Source of the DNA: Trichosphaerium sp. ATCC 40318
Taxonomy: Eukaryota; Discosea; Flabellinia; Trichosidae
Reading direction: 5' to 3'
NCBI GenBank assembly: GCA_038496445.1
Contig: JALMLS010000501.1
Span: 1-59,029 of the forward strand
DNA length: 59,029 nt
The notes below the pieces were generated by a model that saw only the letters and a list, made by a program, of their open reading frames with translations, was not told the DNA's origin and did not search any database. Position numbers and translations under genes: made by a program. Shown piece by piece: positions 10,493-23,263 of the stretch. Position 1 is the stretch's first letter. Each line of letters begins with the position of its first letter.

Positions 10493-13423
10493 ATGACCGT
10501 CGCATACGCTGCAAGAGTCCCAATAGCTCATTGGCACGCGAAAGAGAACCAATGTCACTTTTTAGAAGTAATTGCTAGCAAACTGCGCGTATACACCTTT
10601 AAAGGGTGGTATAAATTAAATCATTATGAATTACAGGATGTAGGAGGTGGTGTATTGCTTGACAAGTGCGTACAACTGTTTGTTAAAGTTCACATTTTCT
10701 TGTTTAACATTAAACCGCTCAGGCACGCCTCCTCGTTATCCAAGTGTTTAATGTGGTGCTACCCTCACTATGAATGGAAGCCGTGGAGGTTTTTGTACGC
10801 GTGAAGTTTGAATAAACGAGTGACACTAACAACAAGCTCTAGTACTACGCCCACAGAATTCTGGCAAAGCTTGGTTAATCAAAAGAGTGTCATCGATGAG
10901 GTAGGGCATAAACTTGGTGTTAAGGATCTCTCGGATTGGTACCAAGTCAATCACTATGACATATCCGCGACCAGTGGTCGTGGTGTGCTTGACATGTGCG
11001 TTATTGTTTTTACAATAATTATGTAATGTGTTGTTAACAACAGCTGATCTTTTGTATCATCAAGGTATGCTCTATCAATCTCGACTTGCCTACAAACTTT
11101 GTATCCAGAGTTTCATTGGAAACCGTGGTACTTTAAGTACGTTAAAGTTAGTTTAATCTAGTTGACAGTTATTTTATTAAGGTTTGCGCCGATGAGGTAT
11201 TGGTCTGATTTGCAGAACCAAAGGGCCGCTCTTGATGATATAGGAGAACACTTAAATGTCAAGGATCTAAGCGGATGGTATAAAATCACAAACAACTCTA
11301 TTTTCGCTCATGGTGGCAAGGGTCTTCTCAACATGTTCGTGAATACATTTTGTTTTATGGGTTTTACTAAATTCTTATCTTTTTTGTAGTTACGGATGCT
11401 CAATGTCTCTTTGCTTTCAAACTGTGTATCCGCAGTACCGGTGGCGACCTTGGCGCTTCACGCACGTGTTTTGTTTTGTATTACAGAAAAAGAGTTTCAC
11501 GTGGAACGTCATCTGACATCACGTGATTAGGTGCGCTCCCATGGGTTATTGGGATAGCGTCTACAATCAAAGAACTGCTTTTGAAGATATAGGTGAAAGC
11601 CTAGGCGTTAAGCACCTTGATGGGTGGTACAAGATTACAGTAAATGACATTATCGACTTTGGCGGTGCTGGTATAATCGGTCACGTGTACGTATTAATGT
11701 TTTAACCACGCTTATGTTCATATAAGAATGTGATACTCAACGTTTGTTTAGTTACAACCACGCTCTTGCACGGTGCCTTAGAAGTATTTATCCGGAACAT
11801 GACTGGCAGCCATGGAAGTTTATGTATGTAGATGCCAAAACCCCAAGAGTGCTTTTTTTTGATTGTTTTTCAAGGTTTAAACCAGTTGGTTTTTGGAAGG
11901 ATCTGGATACTCAACGAAGTGCTTTAGATTATGTAGCAGAAAAACTAGAATTAAAAGATTTGAGCGATTGGTATAGCGTGAAAACTGATGACATTGCTCC
12001 ATATCATGCTCATAGCATTATCTATATGTACCGTAGATCAATCGCTCATTGTGTTCAAACCCTCTACCCTGATTATGAATGGGAAAGAGATAGGTTTCTG
12101 TAAGTGGTTTGAAGTAAGGATTGTGGATGTTAACATATGTATTGATTAGGGTTGTTCCAAAAGGTTACAGGTTGAGTGACTTTTTACGTGAAAAGCGTAA
12201 AAGCAACAGCGATTTGGAGGAACATAGAGTGTTTTTGCATTATCTTGAGCGGCGATTCTCACTCAAAACTCTTGATGACTGGTACACAAAGGTTGGTGTT
12301 ATTACATTTAACAATGCACACACATTGATGAACCGGTACGGTACCTGTACAACAGCTGAATGCTAACCCTTATTTTATTTTGACATCTAAACTAAACCTT
12401 TGGAACGCTAATGTCAAGTAGGTTTGGTTCTGGTAAGCAGGCGTTGAGAGAGTTATACCCTAAGTTTGCTTGGAATGAACAGTTATTTACTTACAAGGAC
12501 ATTATGTTCTGGAAGGACATGTCAAACCAGAAAGAGTTTTTGAGGAGAGTCAAAGAAAAGTTGTTACTTGATAGACCAGAACTATGGTACACCAATGCCC
12601 TAAATACATCAAAGATACATGCTAATTGAAAATGAAGGTACCGTGTAACACTACCACAACTTGTAAGTATGGGAGGCAGTGGATTCCAGAGGTTCTGGCC
12701 AAAAGCTTTAACCATGCTTGAGCCTGATTTTCCGTGGGACTGGAAGTTGTTTCCGCAAAGAAACAAACAAAACAAGCAGTTGTAAGTAATTGTTAACAGG
12801 TTTTTGTTGTCGTCTTACCCCTTCTTGTTAGGTTACTCCTCAAGACTATTACGACTATACTTCCTGATGCCACTATTATTGAGGAAGCTAGGGTCATTGT
12901 ACAGTCTCAAGCCGATTCCTTGAGTGTTGATATTTACTTACCAGAGTATAATCTTGCTCTCGAGTATCAAGGTACATTCAACAATCTTACCAATTTTTTT
13001 TTTGATTTTTGCTGAATGTGAACGTGTAGGGGAACAACATTACAGTGATATATTTGGATGGCACTTGTCTGAAAGACAAAAGATGGTAGATATGGTTAAG
13101 AAACAGCAATGTACTGATGCAGGTAAGAAAAGTTACAAACTTTATGAGATTACGTGGCTTAACATCTTTTTCTCTTCAGGGATATGTTTGGTTCCAATAC
13201 CATATTGGTGGAATGGTGAGGCGGGTCCTATTGTTGCAACTATAAAGCACTATAAACCAGATATAAACCTTGAGAGTCCAGCGAATGCAAGGCCTTTATT
13301 GGAGGGAAATCAAACTGGGTCTACTTCTAAAGGTACTAATACATTTGCAATGTGATTCATGCTCATTGAAAGTAAATAACTTCATTAGGACCTTTAATGA
13401 TTGGATGCGCTCATGTTTTTTAA
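10493..13423 (+). CDS. Seven-repeat protein with C-terminal PD-(D/E)XK-like nuclease domain
   Basis: About thirteen exons join into one frame from the ATG at 10493 to the TAA at 13421. The N-terminal two thirds is seven copies of a 65-80-residue unit: (F/Y)W..L..Q....., a LGVKDLSDWYKV-like stretch, GG.G(L/I)L..Y, then YP...W.PW.F. The C-terminal part reads DIYLPEYNLALEYQGEQHYS and a conserved IPYWW. Asp, Glu and Gln in VDIYLP...LEYQG fit a restriction-endonuclease-like catalytic core, and EYQGEQH resembles nuclease domains of Vsr/very-short-patch type. Nearly all introns are phase 2 and fall at the same two places in each repeat (before the second Tyr and after W.F), so the units multiplied as exon pairs; repeat five has lost the inner intron. 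Repeat seven needs an intron at 12586-12636 that restores its WY motif. Similar repeats occur in uncharacterised protist, algal and fungal proteins (from memory). Cell role unknown; DNA cutting is inference. Confidence 0.82.
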
Positions 13424-13767
13424 CACAACACAGCTTCACGCAACTTCTTGTAAATAAAATGTAAAGTAAAGTAAAAGTGCACACTAACTTCTTAGATTTA
13501 AATAGCTTGAATCAAAAGTGCAATCAAGTAACTACTGAACTTGGTCTCAGTTGTACCACTTCCTTGATTGTACACAGTTACGTTCTTCTCAATTAGAGCC
13601 GTACTAATGCAATTGTTGTATCAGCGTTGCTTTTGCAGAAAGGTAAATTTACAGTTGAGCTGTAATCGTTTATTTTCTTGTTCTGGCTTTAGGGCTTTCT
13701 TCCCTTTCTTGCCTGTTGTTTTTAGTTGTTGTGTATAGATTAATAATAGTCGTGTTTATAATTTGGT
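13424..13767. other. Convergent spacer with a possible orphan exon
   Basis: 344 bases between the 3' ends of the nuclease and glycogen synthase genes. On the minus strand, 13505-13602 reads as an open stretch (ALIEKNVTVYNQGSG...) ending in TAA, preceded by an acceptor-like CATTAG, and an upstream lysine-rich stretch (13660-13720) is also open. I found no ATG that would link them into a gene, so this may be 3' UTR or a decayed exon. Confidence 0.3.
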
Positions 13768-16700
13768 TTAGGCTGCTACATCTTCTTGATTTCTGAATAC
13801 TGCAGGTTCAGGAGACTTGTCTTTGAATACTTGGTCCAAGGCGATATTACGGGCCTTCCAGTATGCTTTGCCTAATGATTAAAAGTAAGTCGTCGTTTTA
13901 ACTATTTAACAAAAACTGCATACCAAGACACTTCCAGTCCAAGAGTGTACTCAAGCGTTCTGTTCTGTTACGTAGCTGAAACAATGTGTTAGCATTATCT
14001 CTTTGGCAGTGTGATGGTATGTACCTGGATACGTTCTCTTCGAGAAAGCTTGCAAAATTTGAAGAAGATGTTTGCCATTTGATGTTTGCAATCCTCAAAG
14101 TTCTTGTATCTCCTACATGTTTTGATGAGCACGTGATATCAAATACCGTTTTGAAAAACTTATTATAAAATGCAAGGATACTTACCTGTCTACAACATAA
14201 ATACCGTGATCTTCAGGGTTACGAACACGTCTAACCATGTAGTTTGCGAAACCAGTCAAATTGGATGTCAATGAAGGTACACCCATTACAGTGCATTCTG
14301 CTGGAGTGTATCCCCATGGTTCATAGTACGAAGGGAATGCGCCCATATGACAACCACGAACAAATTCAGGGTAGTCTAGAGAATATAAGCAAATATAACG
14401 TTATGGAGCAAATGCAAAGATCAAACTTGTTTAAAGTTGTTGACGTATTGAAGATGTAGTGTTTGAGATTTTTGGTTTTGTTCAGTGCAAAGCGTTGGAG
14501 AGTTATGTAAAAACGTACCTAATGGTAGAACTGGACTTGTAGCGTTGACGAATTCAGGATGGTAAATAACCTTTACTTTATCTTCTTTTTTATTCAACAA
14601 CTTACATACACGCAAATGTTGTAATATTTCTATAAAACAAGCGAATTAGTTTAACAAACAAAAGGTAAATGTGAAGAAAAAAAAGAAATGATTGAGCTGT
14701 CACAGGCCTCAAAGAAAAAAGCCCGTGAAAAGAAGCAAACTGAGGGAAAAGAAAACAAGTTTGTCAACAAAAAAACCCAAACAGCAAAGGAGTGGTACCA
14801 TCGTTTTCGGAGTCAATGACGTTGTGAGTGGTTATTGGCGGTAATCCGTAATGTTTGTTTACAGAGAAGACATGTCTCTTCAAGTTAACGATGTTTTCTT
14901 GTGTGAGTAGAGTGTTTGCATCAGGCATTTTTCCTTGTAGGATTGTTTCATACAGTCTGTCGCTGATTTTCTCTACTACTTTGTTACATACTTCGCGGAT
15001 TTCACGGCGCATGGATTGTCCCTAGAATGTCTGGTTAACCCAATAGCAGTACCAAGGCGTTGTGCTATAAAGAAGAAAAAAGAGAACAGTTGTGATTGTA
15101 ATCAATGGAAGGTAAACGTACCTTGATTGATTCTACGTTGTAACTGCTTGTACGTCCTGGTGTAATGATAAATGCAATTACAGTTATTTCACTTCCTGCG
15201 GTCTTAAGAAGGTGGTTGAGTTGAGCCAAGGCTTCAATGAATAGATCCATGCCTGCGCAAGTGTCAGTTTTTTTTCAGTAAAGTTTCTTGTTTGATACCT
15301 TTGTTAAAGTACTCTCGGCGTCCTGCTGTGAAGAAGTACAAAGTATTATCCAAATCAAAAGTGTAGTTACCCCAGAAGTGTCCCCTAGCATTTGTTAATC
15401 ACGTGGGTTTCGCTGTGATAATTTTTTGGAGTAGTTAGTACGTACTTTACAAATTCATTAATCTTAAGCTTGCTTTCAAGGTGAAGATTTTGGAACTCAT
15501 GGAGCGCTGTGAATTGCTTCAAGTTGAGGCCGTTTGGCGTAATGACGTCTGGGCGTCTTCCAAGTATATGCATTGCTTCGAATGATGTAATAGCAGATAC
15601 AGTAGTGAATACATTAGCGCCTCTTGCTAGACGAGAAAGTTACAAACAAAAAGTAAAGAAATGAAATGTACCTGCACCAACTTCAATCCAGTGTCTTTGA
15701 TAAATGTTTTTACCGCCTGCTTCAGCTTCAGGGTTGAGGTTCTCTAACTGAGCATAAAGGTCAAAGCGACCAGCAGCTAACCATCTTCCCAACAGAGTTG
15801 CGTGTGTTGTAAACAGAGATGCGATTGGAATATTACGTCTTTTTGCGACTATCAAACCAACAGAAGAGTTCCTAAATAATTATGAGAAAACGAATAAACT
15901 CAACAAGAATCGTGAGAAAATGTTTTTTGTAGTCTTTGCTAGCTGTACCATTCGTGAAAGTGAGCGATTACAGATCTTCCTTTGGCAGCAAGACAACATT
16001 CCTCAAGTAACCAGGCTACTTGGTAACCAAATACAATAGCGTCATTGGTTTCATTATCGTTTTCATTCTATAGTTTATTCGTCAATAACACCAAAACAAA
16101 AAAAATACAGCCACGGGCCAGTTTTATCCAAAAAATCAGAAAAAAAATTCTCAAGTAGAAACCAAGTGCTTATCTCCTTTTTCACTGCGTACCTGAGCAC
16201 TTCCCATAAGTCTCCATCTCCACTCTGCAACTTTATCGTAGGAGCTTCCCAAGTCAAGCAAAAACACTCTAGGGTACCCTAGAATAGCGTGTCAGATGAT
16301 ATTTAAAAAGTAGACTTGACAACAAACAAAGATGGGAACAAAAACCAAAACTTCAAAAAAACAAACAAAAACCACTCAAATAACTCTCAAGAGGTATAAA
16401 ACATGGCGCTTAGTGATGTAATACGTGTTTAAACAGTCATTACTATTTCGGCAAGAGATTAAAGAAAACCACGTGACAATGTAAGCAATAGCTAAATTGA
16501 TCACTAAACTAGTGATATAGGGTATGTACCTTTTATGAGCCATCTTCCAAAGTGAACTTTTACGCCGTGTTTTGCTTCCATTTTGTCTAAAATGTTTTGC
16601 GAAAGCTCGCTCGGTTTTATCTTCTCAAACTCTTGTTCTGCCTTGTAAGGATCCCATACGCCAATTAGAGCGTATCTAGATAGAATACTTACTAAACGGA

Positions 16701-17001
16701 AGAAAAAAACAAATATAAAATAACCAAATGGTTTCTGGTGAGTTGTGTAGTGTTTTTTTACGCGAAAGGGGTAGTTTTGATGTAAATAGTATCAATGTAC
16801 TGCTTCTTACCGTTCCCCAAACTCTGCTACAGTTACAGGCGCCTTTGAAGTGATAACAGTGTAAATACCACCTACTTTTCTGCCGGAACAGTTAGTTTAC
16901 GGCTCTAATCTTAACGCCAGTTCTAAAACGTACCTGCATACTTCCACAGATATGTCAAATAGCAAAGGTAGCTCCTCGGATGTTCGCGTATCCTTTTCCA
17001 T
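13768..17001 (-). CDS. Glycogen [starch] synthase, GT3 family
   Basis: It transfers glucose from UDP-glucose to growing glycogen in the cytosol. The gene runs from the ATG at 17001 to the TAA at 13768-13770 through about seventeen exons. The N-terminus ([16 protein letters not shown]) matches the start of the GT3 fold. Other family blocks are [53 protein letters not shown] and [14 protein letters not shown] near the end. The length is near 650 residues, normal for animal and fungal enzymes, and the last 25 residues are unremarkable. The C-terminal regulatory serine-rich tail of animal enzymes is short or missing: translation stops soon after the LDWK...YWKARNIAL block. The four-CBS protein lies 210 bases upstream in the same direction. 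Confidence 0.95.
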
Positions 17002-17211
17002 AACGAGTTAATTTGTTTTTTTGTTTCAAAAGTAGGTCAAACAAAGTTAAGTACAAAAGTTATTCCGCGCAACTCTAGAAAACACTCAAAAGGGTATATC
17101 ATATACTCTTGGCGCATTCACAAAGTACAAAGTACGAATTCACTGTTTTTGTAGAATGACAGAGCAAGAATTGCTCGCGGAAAAAAATTTATTTTTTTTC
17201 TTTCTTTTCCT

Positions 17212-19496
17212 TTACTCCTCTTCATCCTCGGTTTCTTCACCCATGAGGAATTTTACAAGTCTGTGATAGTTTAGAATACCAATTGGTTCTTCTGTTGAGT
17301 CCATAACCCAGAGGTAAGGTGGCTTGTGGACAACAATATGTTTGATGACATCTTCGACAGTAGCTATGTATCAAAAAAAATGAGACACACTGACTGACTA
17401 TACATAAACACTTACAGTCGGCATCAATAGAAAACGGTTCAGCTAATTTATTAGCAAAGAAATCACCTGAGTGTCACATAAACAAGAGAACGGTATAGAA
17501 CTGTTAGTAACGCACCAACAGACCAATTCAGATTACTTAAACGGTCATAAGTATAAAACCCATGAAAGTGTCTGCCCTCTGAACCTACAAAGTACTTTAC
17601 AAGCGAACACTAAGAAAATAGGAATACCTGGTCCAACAGATGCAAACAATTTCCCTTCCTTGTCTTTGATACCAACTACACGTTGGCCATCTGTTCCACT
17701 GAACTTAAGCTGAAAAGAACAATTAGAAAACACGTTTTTAGGCTTCAGTTTTAAATATTTCTGGTAAATCGTTAGTTACCAGTAGATTTATCAGTCGCTC
17801 GTCGTAGTTCATAACCTCGACACGGTCGAGCTCTATGGTATCTTGTATCTTCATTTTAAGTTTATCAGGAGTAGCGAGGGTGACTTTCTTCAAATATTTC
17901 GCAAAAATGTTTCCAAGTGTCCCTGGTGTTAAGAAATTCCCTAAAAAGCAATGAGATGAGCGCGAACATGGCGCTAACGTTGGAATTCTTCGAGATAAAT
18001 CCTGTTGAGGAAAAAAAATGCAGAAAAAATTGTTGGCGTTACGTACAAACCATCTCGTCTTTATCGGACAGACCAACCAACTGCTTACCTAAATAGATAT
18101 TTAACGAATAGTATAAAAAAACAAGAACAGAGTCTGTGGACGAGGAGTAGCTTGGGGTCAGGTTGTTTCAATACAAACACAGGCGTACCAGAATCAAAAG
18201 CCTCAATGAGTGATCTTACATCTTCGTTCAAGTGAACTGTTGAAAATTCACGTGATGGCAAGTCCTACTGTAGTGAGATTTTGTTTGTTCTTTTCGTTCT
18301 TTTTGATAGCAAACATACTTTCACTTTGAGTTGGTTCATCAGGATGTCTACAGTTTCCTCCGTTAAATGACTCTCTAGAGCCTCTACAGATCCTGCTTTT
18401 GTGACCATAAATTTGACTAAGTCAAAGAATGTGACATAAGCCTAGAGCCACGTGTAAGTGTCAAGAAAAAAATTCCAAATATTTGATATTTTGTACGCAC
18501 GTCAATAGTCTTGTCAAATATAGGTGCTGGATTCTGTGACACCACTTGGAGTACGTGCAAGAAAGTGTCAGTTGGCTCAACACAAACCTAACGCACTATT
18601 AATTTAAACACCGTAGGTTATTATAGCTAAGAGGAAGAGCACGCACAATAACTGTCATAGGCACAAATTTACCAATTACAAGTTTAGGCCAGAACTTAGC
18701 TGCACCTTCTTCTTTCATATCGTTGTATTTACGCATTACAGAGCTAAACTCTAAGCGTAAACTGTCGAGTTCTAAACGAACGAAGTGTCAAAATTTTCAT
18801 TCTTGCAAGAACCGTTTAAACGCGTACCACGCGCCAAAGTAGTTGTTTCATCGCGCAAGTCTTGTTTGGTGACTAATTTTGCGGCTTTTCTAGGTCCTCC
18901 TTGAGCCTTTAGTTGTTCTTTACAAGAAGCAAGCTCATAATCTAATGCTTCTACACGCTCACGGAAGAGAACTAGCAGTGTTGGTTCGAAATAACAAAAA
19001 AATGTTGTGTCAGCGTTCTGGTGTTGTGGTACCTTTCTTTCTGCGTAGGAGTGAGTGTGGACGAGCAGTTTACGCTCAAAAAAATACATTTATGTCGTTA
19101 TTGATTACGCACCTGCTTTCGTTCTCCACGTAATTTTCAAGGCTTGTAAGCTGAGAATCGATCATTTGGAACATTGTTCGCAGCTTTTCTCTTTTGTAAA
19201 CGTCACATTAATTGTACAACGCTATTTAGGTACCTAATATCAGCATCCGGAACGTTTGTTGTATCCAGTACAACTTCCTGTAAAGTTTTTACTTGTTCGT
19301 TAATAGTAACAAACATATCGTAACGAGTGAGTAGCGTTTGGTTTGTTAGCGCAGTATTACCTTGTAACAGTTTTCGTTTAAGCCAGCTAAAAAACGCATA
19401 CCAGAAACGAATGGCGTAATCTCTGTGCCATACTCCACAAAGCAACTGTGAATATTTTATTTGGTGTTTGTGACACAAGTATACCTTTGATGACAT
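17212..19496 (-). CDS. Coiled-coil protein with four CBS domains
   Basis: Exons join from the ATG at 19496 (or 19508, four residues earlier) to the TAA at 17212-17214. The first 200 residues are helical and charged (TINEQVKTLQEVVLD, MFQMIDSQLTSLENYV, RERVEALDYELASCKEQLK) and probably form coiled coils. Four CBS repeats follow: one around GKFVPMTVIVCVEPTDTF, one around EFSTVHLNEDVRSLIEAF, one around DRVEVMNYDERLINLL and one around FSIDADSTVEDVIKHIVVHK. Two Bateman pairs like these are the layout of the AMP-kinase gamma subunit and other adenylate sensors, but the coiled-coil N-terminus differs from gamma. The C-terminus is acidic. Exon borders around 18060-18170 are uncertain. Binding of adenine nucleotides is a family property, not seen here. 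Confidence 0.78.
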
Positions 19497-19648
19497 ATGA
19501 ATACGCATATGTCAAGGGCTGCTTCAAAACACTCCCTGCTAACAGTACGCGGATATAAAAAATGTCACAATCAATGGCACTCCGCGAGATTTTCAAGATA
19601 TTCTTTTACAGCAAAGCATCACCGTAGCAGTGCACCACGCAACCTGAG

Positions 19649-22600
19649 ATGATGAGAGTCGCTATATTTTTACTATTGGCAGCACTGTCTGTAGTCGCCT
19701 TGCGAGAACAGCGCATATTTCAGCAAGCTCCTGACTATTTGTTATTTGAAGCGGATGAATATACAGGCCTTGTAGATGGAAACAACGGTGACAGCTGTAA
19801 GTTTAGAAAAGAGATTATTGGAGGAGGCCTAGGTATAAGAGCGCCGGGAACATGTACCTCTGGCTCTGGATTTGACCCAGATACTTCAAAAGCAAATTAC
19901 CTTTTGCAGTTCAAGCATCCTGGAAAATATGAACTATGGGCTCGTGTCGCAAACTCTAATGGCGGTAACAATGGAGCATTCATGTCGGTGAGTTTGTAGT
20001 TTTTTCTCTTTTTCGCGTAGCAGTTTGTAGTAGATACCTACACGCGAAAAGGTGTTTTTTGGCTATTTTTTAGTGTACTTGTACACGTGCCCATTTCGTT
20101 TTGATAAAAAGTTGGTATGTTTTGGTTTACTTATATATGTTTCAGCGCGAATTCAATGGTCCTCCTTCACATCCTGTGCGCATGCAAGCATGTGAAACAG
20201 TTGGATGTAGTTACGGCTTTGGATGGGCTAGAGTTGGTATGTTTTATTTACTGAAGGTTTTATGATATTACCAAACACGTGTGAATCAATTAATTAACCT
20301 GGCTTTTCGAAATTAGGTTCGGGAGGTTCTACACATACTTTGATTGTACCAACCGGAGCTAAAGAACCGCTCACATTTCAAGTTGCTCCAATGGACGATA
20401 TGCTTTTTGATAAATTCGCTTTTGTCTCTGTTACAACATCCAACCGAGTGAATTTGGGTATGTTGTAATTTCTTTTATAACAGCTCAATAATGCTAAATA
20501 AATTCGTATAGCACAAGTAATGGTGTCACACCCAATGAGCATCGAGGTTAAGGGTCCTGCCACAAGCTTCGAAGGAACACCTGATGAACATGGTATGTAA
20601 AACAAAAGTCACACCTACGTCGTAATCCTAATTAATTGCAAGGATATTCTTCGCACTCAAGCCATCAAACATGGGTACGTTTTTTGTTTGTCTCTTTTAT
20701 CTGTAACATCTGGGATTGTAGGTTAGCGATCGTTATCAATTCTCCGGAAGCAGTATTTTGCGGTTTACACGTGCGCATTTTGATAAAAGTGGTTGGCTAT
20801 CTTTACCTCACATCCGGTTTAAGGTCTCGTTATGGATTCGGTCAGCCTCAGCCGTGGTTCAATGTTGTCGTTCAATTTGGCTTTTCCTGATCCTTCTTCT
20901 TTTACGTTTGGATTGAGGATCCGTGTCCATGGAGAAAGTACAAACGTTGTTGTATTTGTTGTGTTATTAATACTCATATTTCAGCATTCTCTCTAACCAG
21001 TGAGGAAATCGCAGCATACCCACCTGGCAAATGGATACGTAAAACATACCAAGTGGATAGAGCCGGAAGTGTAAGTGCTTGTTTTAACCTTTGCGCTGGT
21101 TGATTTACTAAAAAAGTACCACAGCTACAAATAGAAGGTTTCGGCAAAGAAGTTCTTATTGATAGTGTTGTGTACATGGAACATGGCACACAAGGTGGCA
21201 CATGTTGCACTGATGTCAGTCGATTCCCTAGACCTGTTGATGGTTGTATCTCAAGTGCGTTCATCTCTAGATTAGGTTGCTTTGTTTTTTGTTAACTGTA
21301 CTTAACAGACATGGTTATCAGCCGTGCTGATTGTCGTACAATTGGTGGTACTTTCCTAGAAGGGTTGAATAGATGTGATGAGTGTACACAAGTTGTAAGC
21401 ACTTGTTTTTGCTTCTTTTTTTATTTTCAATCACGATCGCAAGATATCACGTGATCTAACACGTGTTAGGAAATTGATGATTGTGAACAAACAGATATGC
21501 TCTTTGGTATGTTTATAAAAACGAGTAGGGATGGTTTTTCGTTATTAACGTTTTTTTTTTGTGTTTAGCCATCGATTCGAGCGTTCAAAACCTTCAAGCA
21601 TGCAAAGATTTTGTCACAAATTTCTTTGATTCTGAAGGTTTGAGCAGTACAGGACTTCGTGCTGGAGTTTTGTTCTTTGGTTCTACAGATGATATATCGA
21701 GAACATCTGGTCTTACTTACAGACAAAGCCGTATTCGGGAAATCATAGACAGTACGTTCTTCATTTTGGTTAATTTATTTGTTTCTCACCTCATACAGCT
21801 GCCCGTCCTACCACTGGTGCTACTTGTATCAGTTGCGGATTGAATGATGCATCTATAATCCTTGACCGTAATGCTCGAGAAAACGCAAGAAAAGTATGTG
21901 AACAAGTTAGTATTTCCTATTATTTACTTACACTCACTAGATTGTTGTTATCATTACTGATGGTATTACTGGTAGTACGGATACCGACCCATCTCCAAGT
22001 TGCGGTCGTGAGAGACTCGATTGCGCTAGAGACTTTTTTGGAACTCAAATGTACGTGAACAAATCAGTTGCTTATGTTTCACTAAGTTCGATGCTTTAGG
22101 TCAACTTGTTCAACTAAGGAGGATGAAGATGCACAACTAGATGCATGCGCGAGTTACCTACAAGCGAGAGCAGATATTGTGTCAAGTATAATTGTTGTCG
22201 GAGACGAGAGCAATGAGGCAGTTGTAAAGGTAAAAGAGGTCTAGTGTAGACTTTTTTTTGTAACTTGGATGTAGAGCTTGGCTTCTTCTGAAGATTATTT
22301 CTTCAATGTCAAAGACACAGCAAATTTGGATAGCCTCATTGATGTTTGTGAAGATTTAGCTTGTGCACCTCCTCTACTAGCAACTTCGGCAGGTCAATCG
22401 CCTTTGACTTGTACTGCTTTCTCTCCAAGTCTATCAACCGTTGGAACATTCAAGTATGATTACTTTTCGACCATTTCGCTTCATATTCACTAATTGTTTG
22501 TAGACTCGCTGATCATCCAACAGGAAGCGCAGCTCCACCAGCATTCTGCCTTCGTTTGGACGAACTTGTACCAGGTGTACGTACCCCATTCCTATGCTTG

Positions 22601-23263
22601 TAGACTTTCTAATGCTATTTACTAGATTGGCACATTCTCTTGTGAGAGTTGGGAGCTTTTCTTGAGCGTTGACTTTCCACAAAACATTGTACATATTTTC
22701 GGTACAGTTAATGGCGGTTTGGATACTGGAAATCAAATTTCTAATCCAACAGCATTAAACATCAAAATGGTCTACACGTGCGTATACACAAAGTTAGTTT
22801 TCTTTTTTCACTTGGCTAAGTTAGTTCTTTGTTTTAGTGGAGTAACTAATGAACCTGGTGAGAATGGAGGTACCGCTGTTGTATCTGCAACACCTGCCTT
22901 CGGTACTCTATCCTTTGGAGGAAATACATACAACGTACAATCTACATCTATGGGTGAACACTTGAGAATACAAACAGGCACTGCAGGTGCTCCAGCTGAC
23001 ACCTATGTCTTAACGTACGCCAAAACAAAACAACAAAACAAAGAGATCAAACAACCTGCCACCAAAGGGGAAAATACTCATCTTTGTAATTCTTCTTGTT
23101 AACGAATGTTACTAGCTCTGGCGCTGGTTATATTCAAGTGGCCCTTCCAGGAGATGCATTTTCCGGGGCACCTATTGTAAACGATTTCTTGGCTGTCGTT
23201 GGTCCATGTATTGCTGACAGATTTGATGCTACAGCACCACTTTGTACACTTCCCGAAGAATAA
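19649..23263 (+). CDS. Secreted modular protein: CBM6-like, Cys-rich and VWA domains
   Basis: The protein begins MMRVAIFLLLAALSVVAL, a signal peptide. A domain of about 130 residues follows (FEADEYTGLVDG ... ANYLLQFKHPGKYELWARV) with the layout of carbohydrate-binding modules of the CBM6/35 jelly-roll type. Next comes a laminin-G-like stretch around FDKSGWLSLPHIRFKVSLWI, a short Cys-rich linker (DCRTIGGTFLEGLNRCDEC), then a von Willebrand factor A domain (DMLFAIDSSVQNL ... RKIVVIITDGITG ... IVSSIIVVGDES). The first metal-site motif reads DSSVQ rather than DxSxS, so metal binding may be weakened. A C-terminal beta-rich region ends at the TAA 23261-23263. About fifteen short introns split the gene. 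The likely role is a cell-surface or secreted adhesin; no transmembrane segment was seen at the C-terminus. It starts 152 bases from the CBS gene start, on the opposite strand. Confidence 0.82.
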
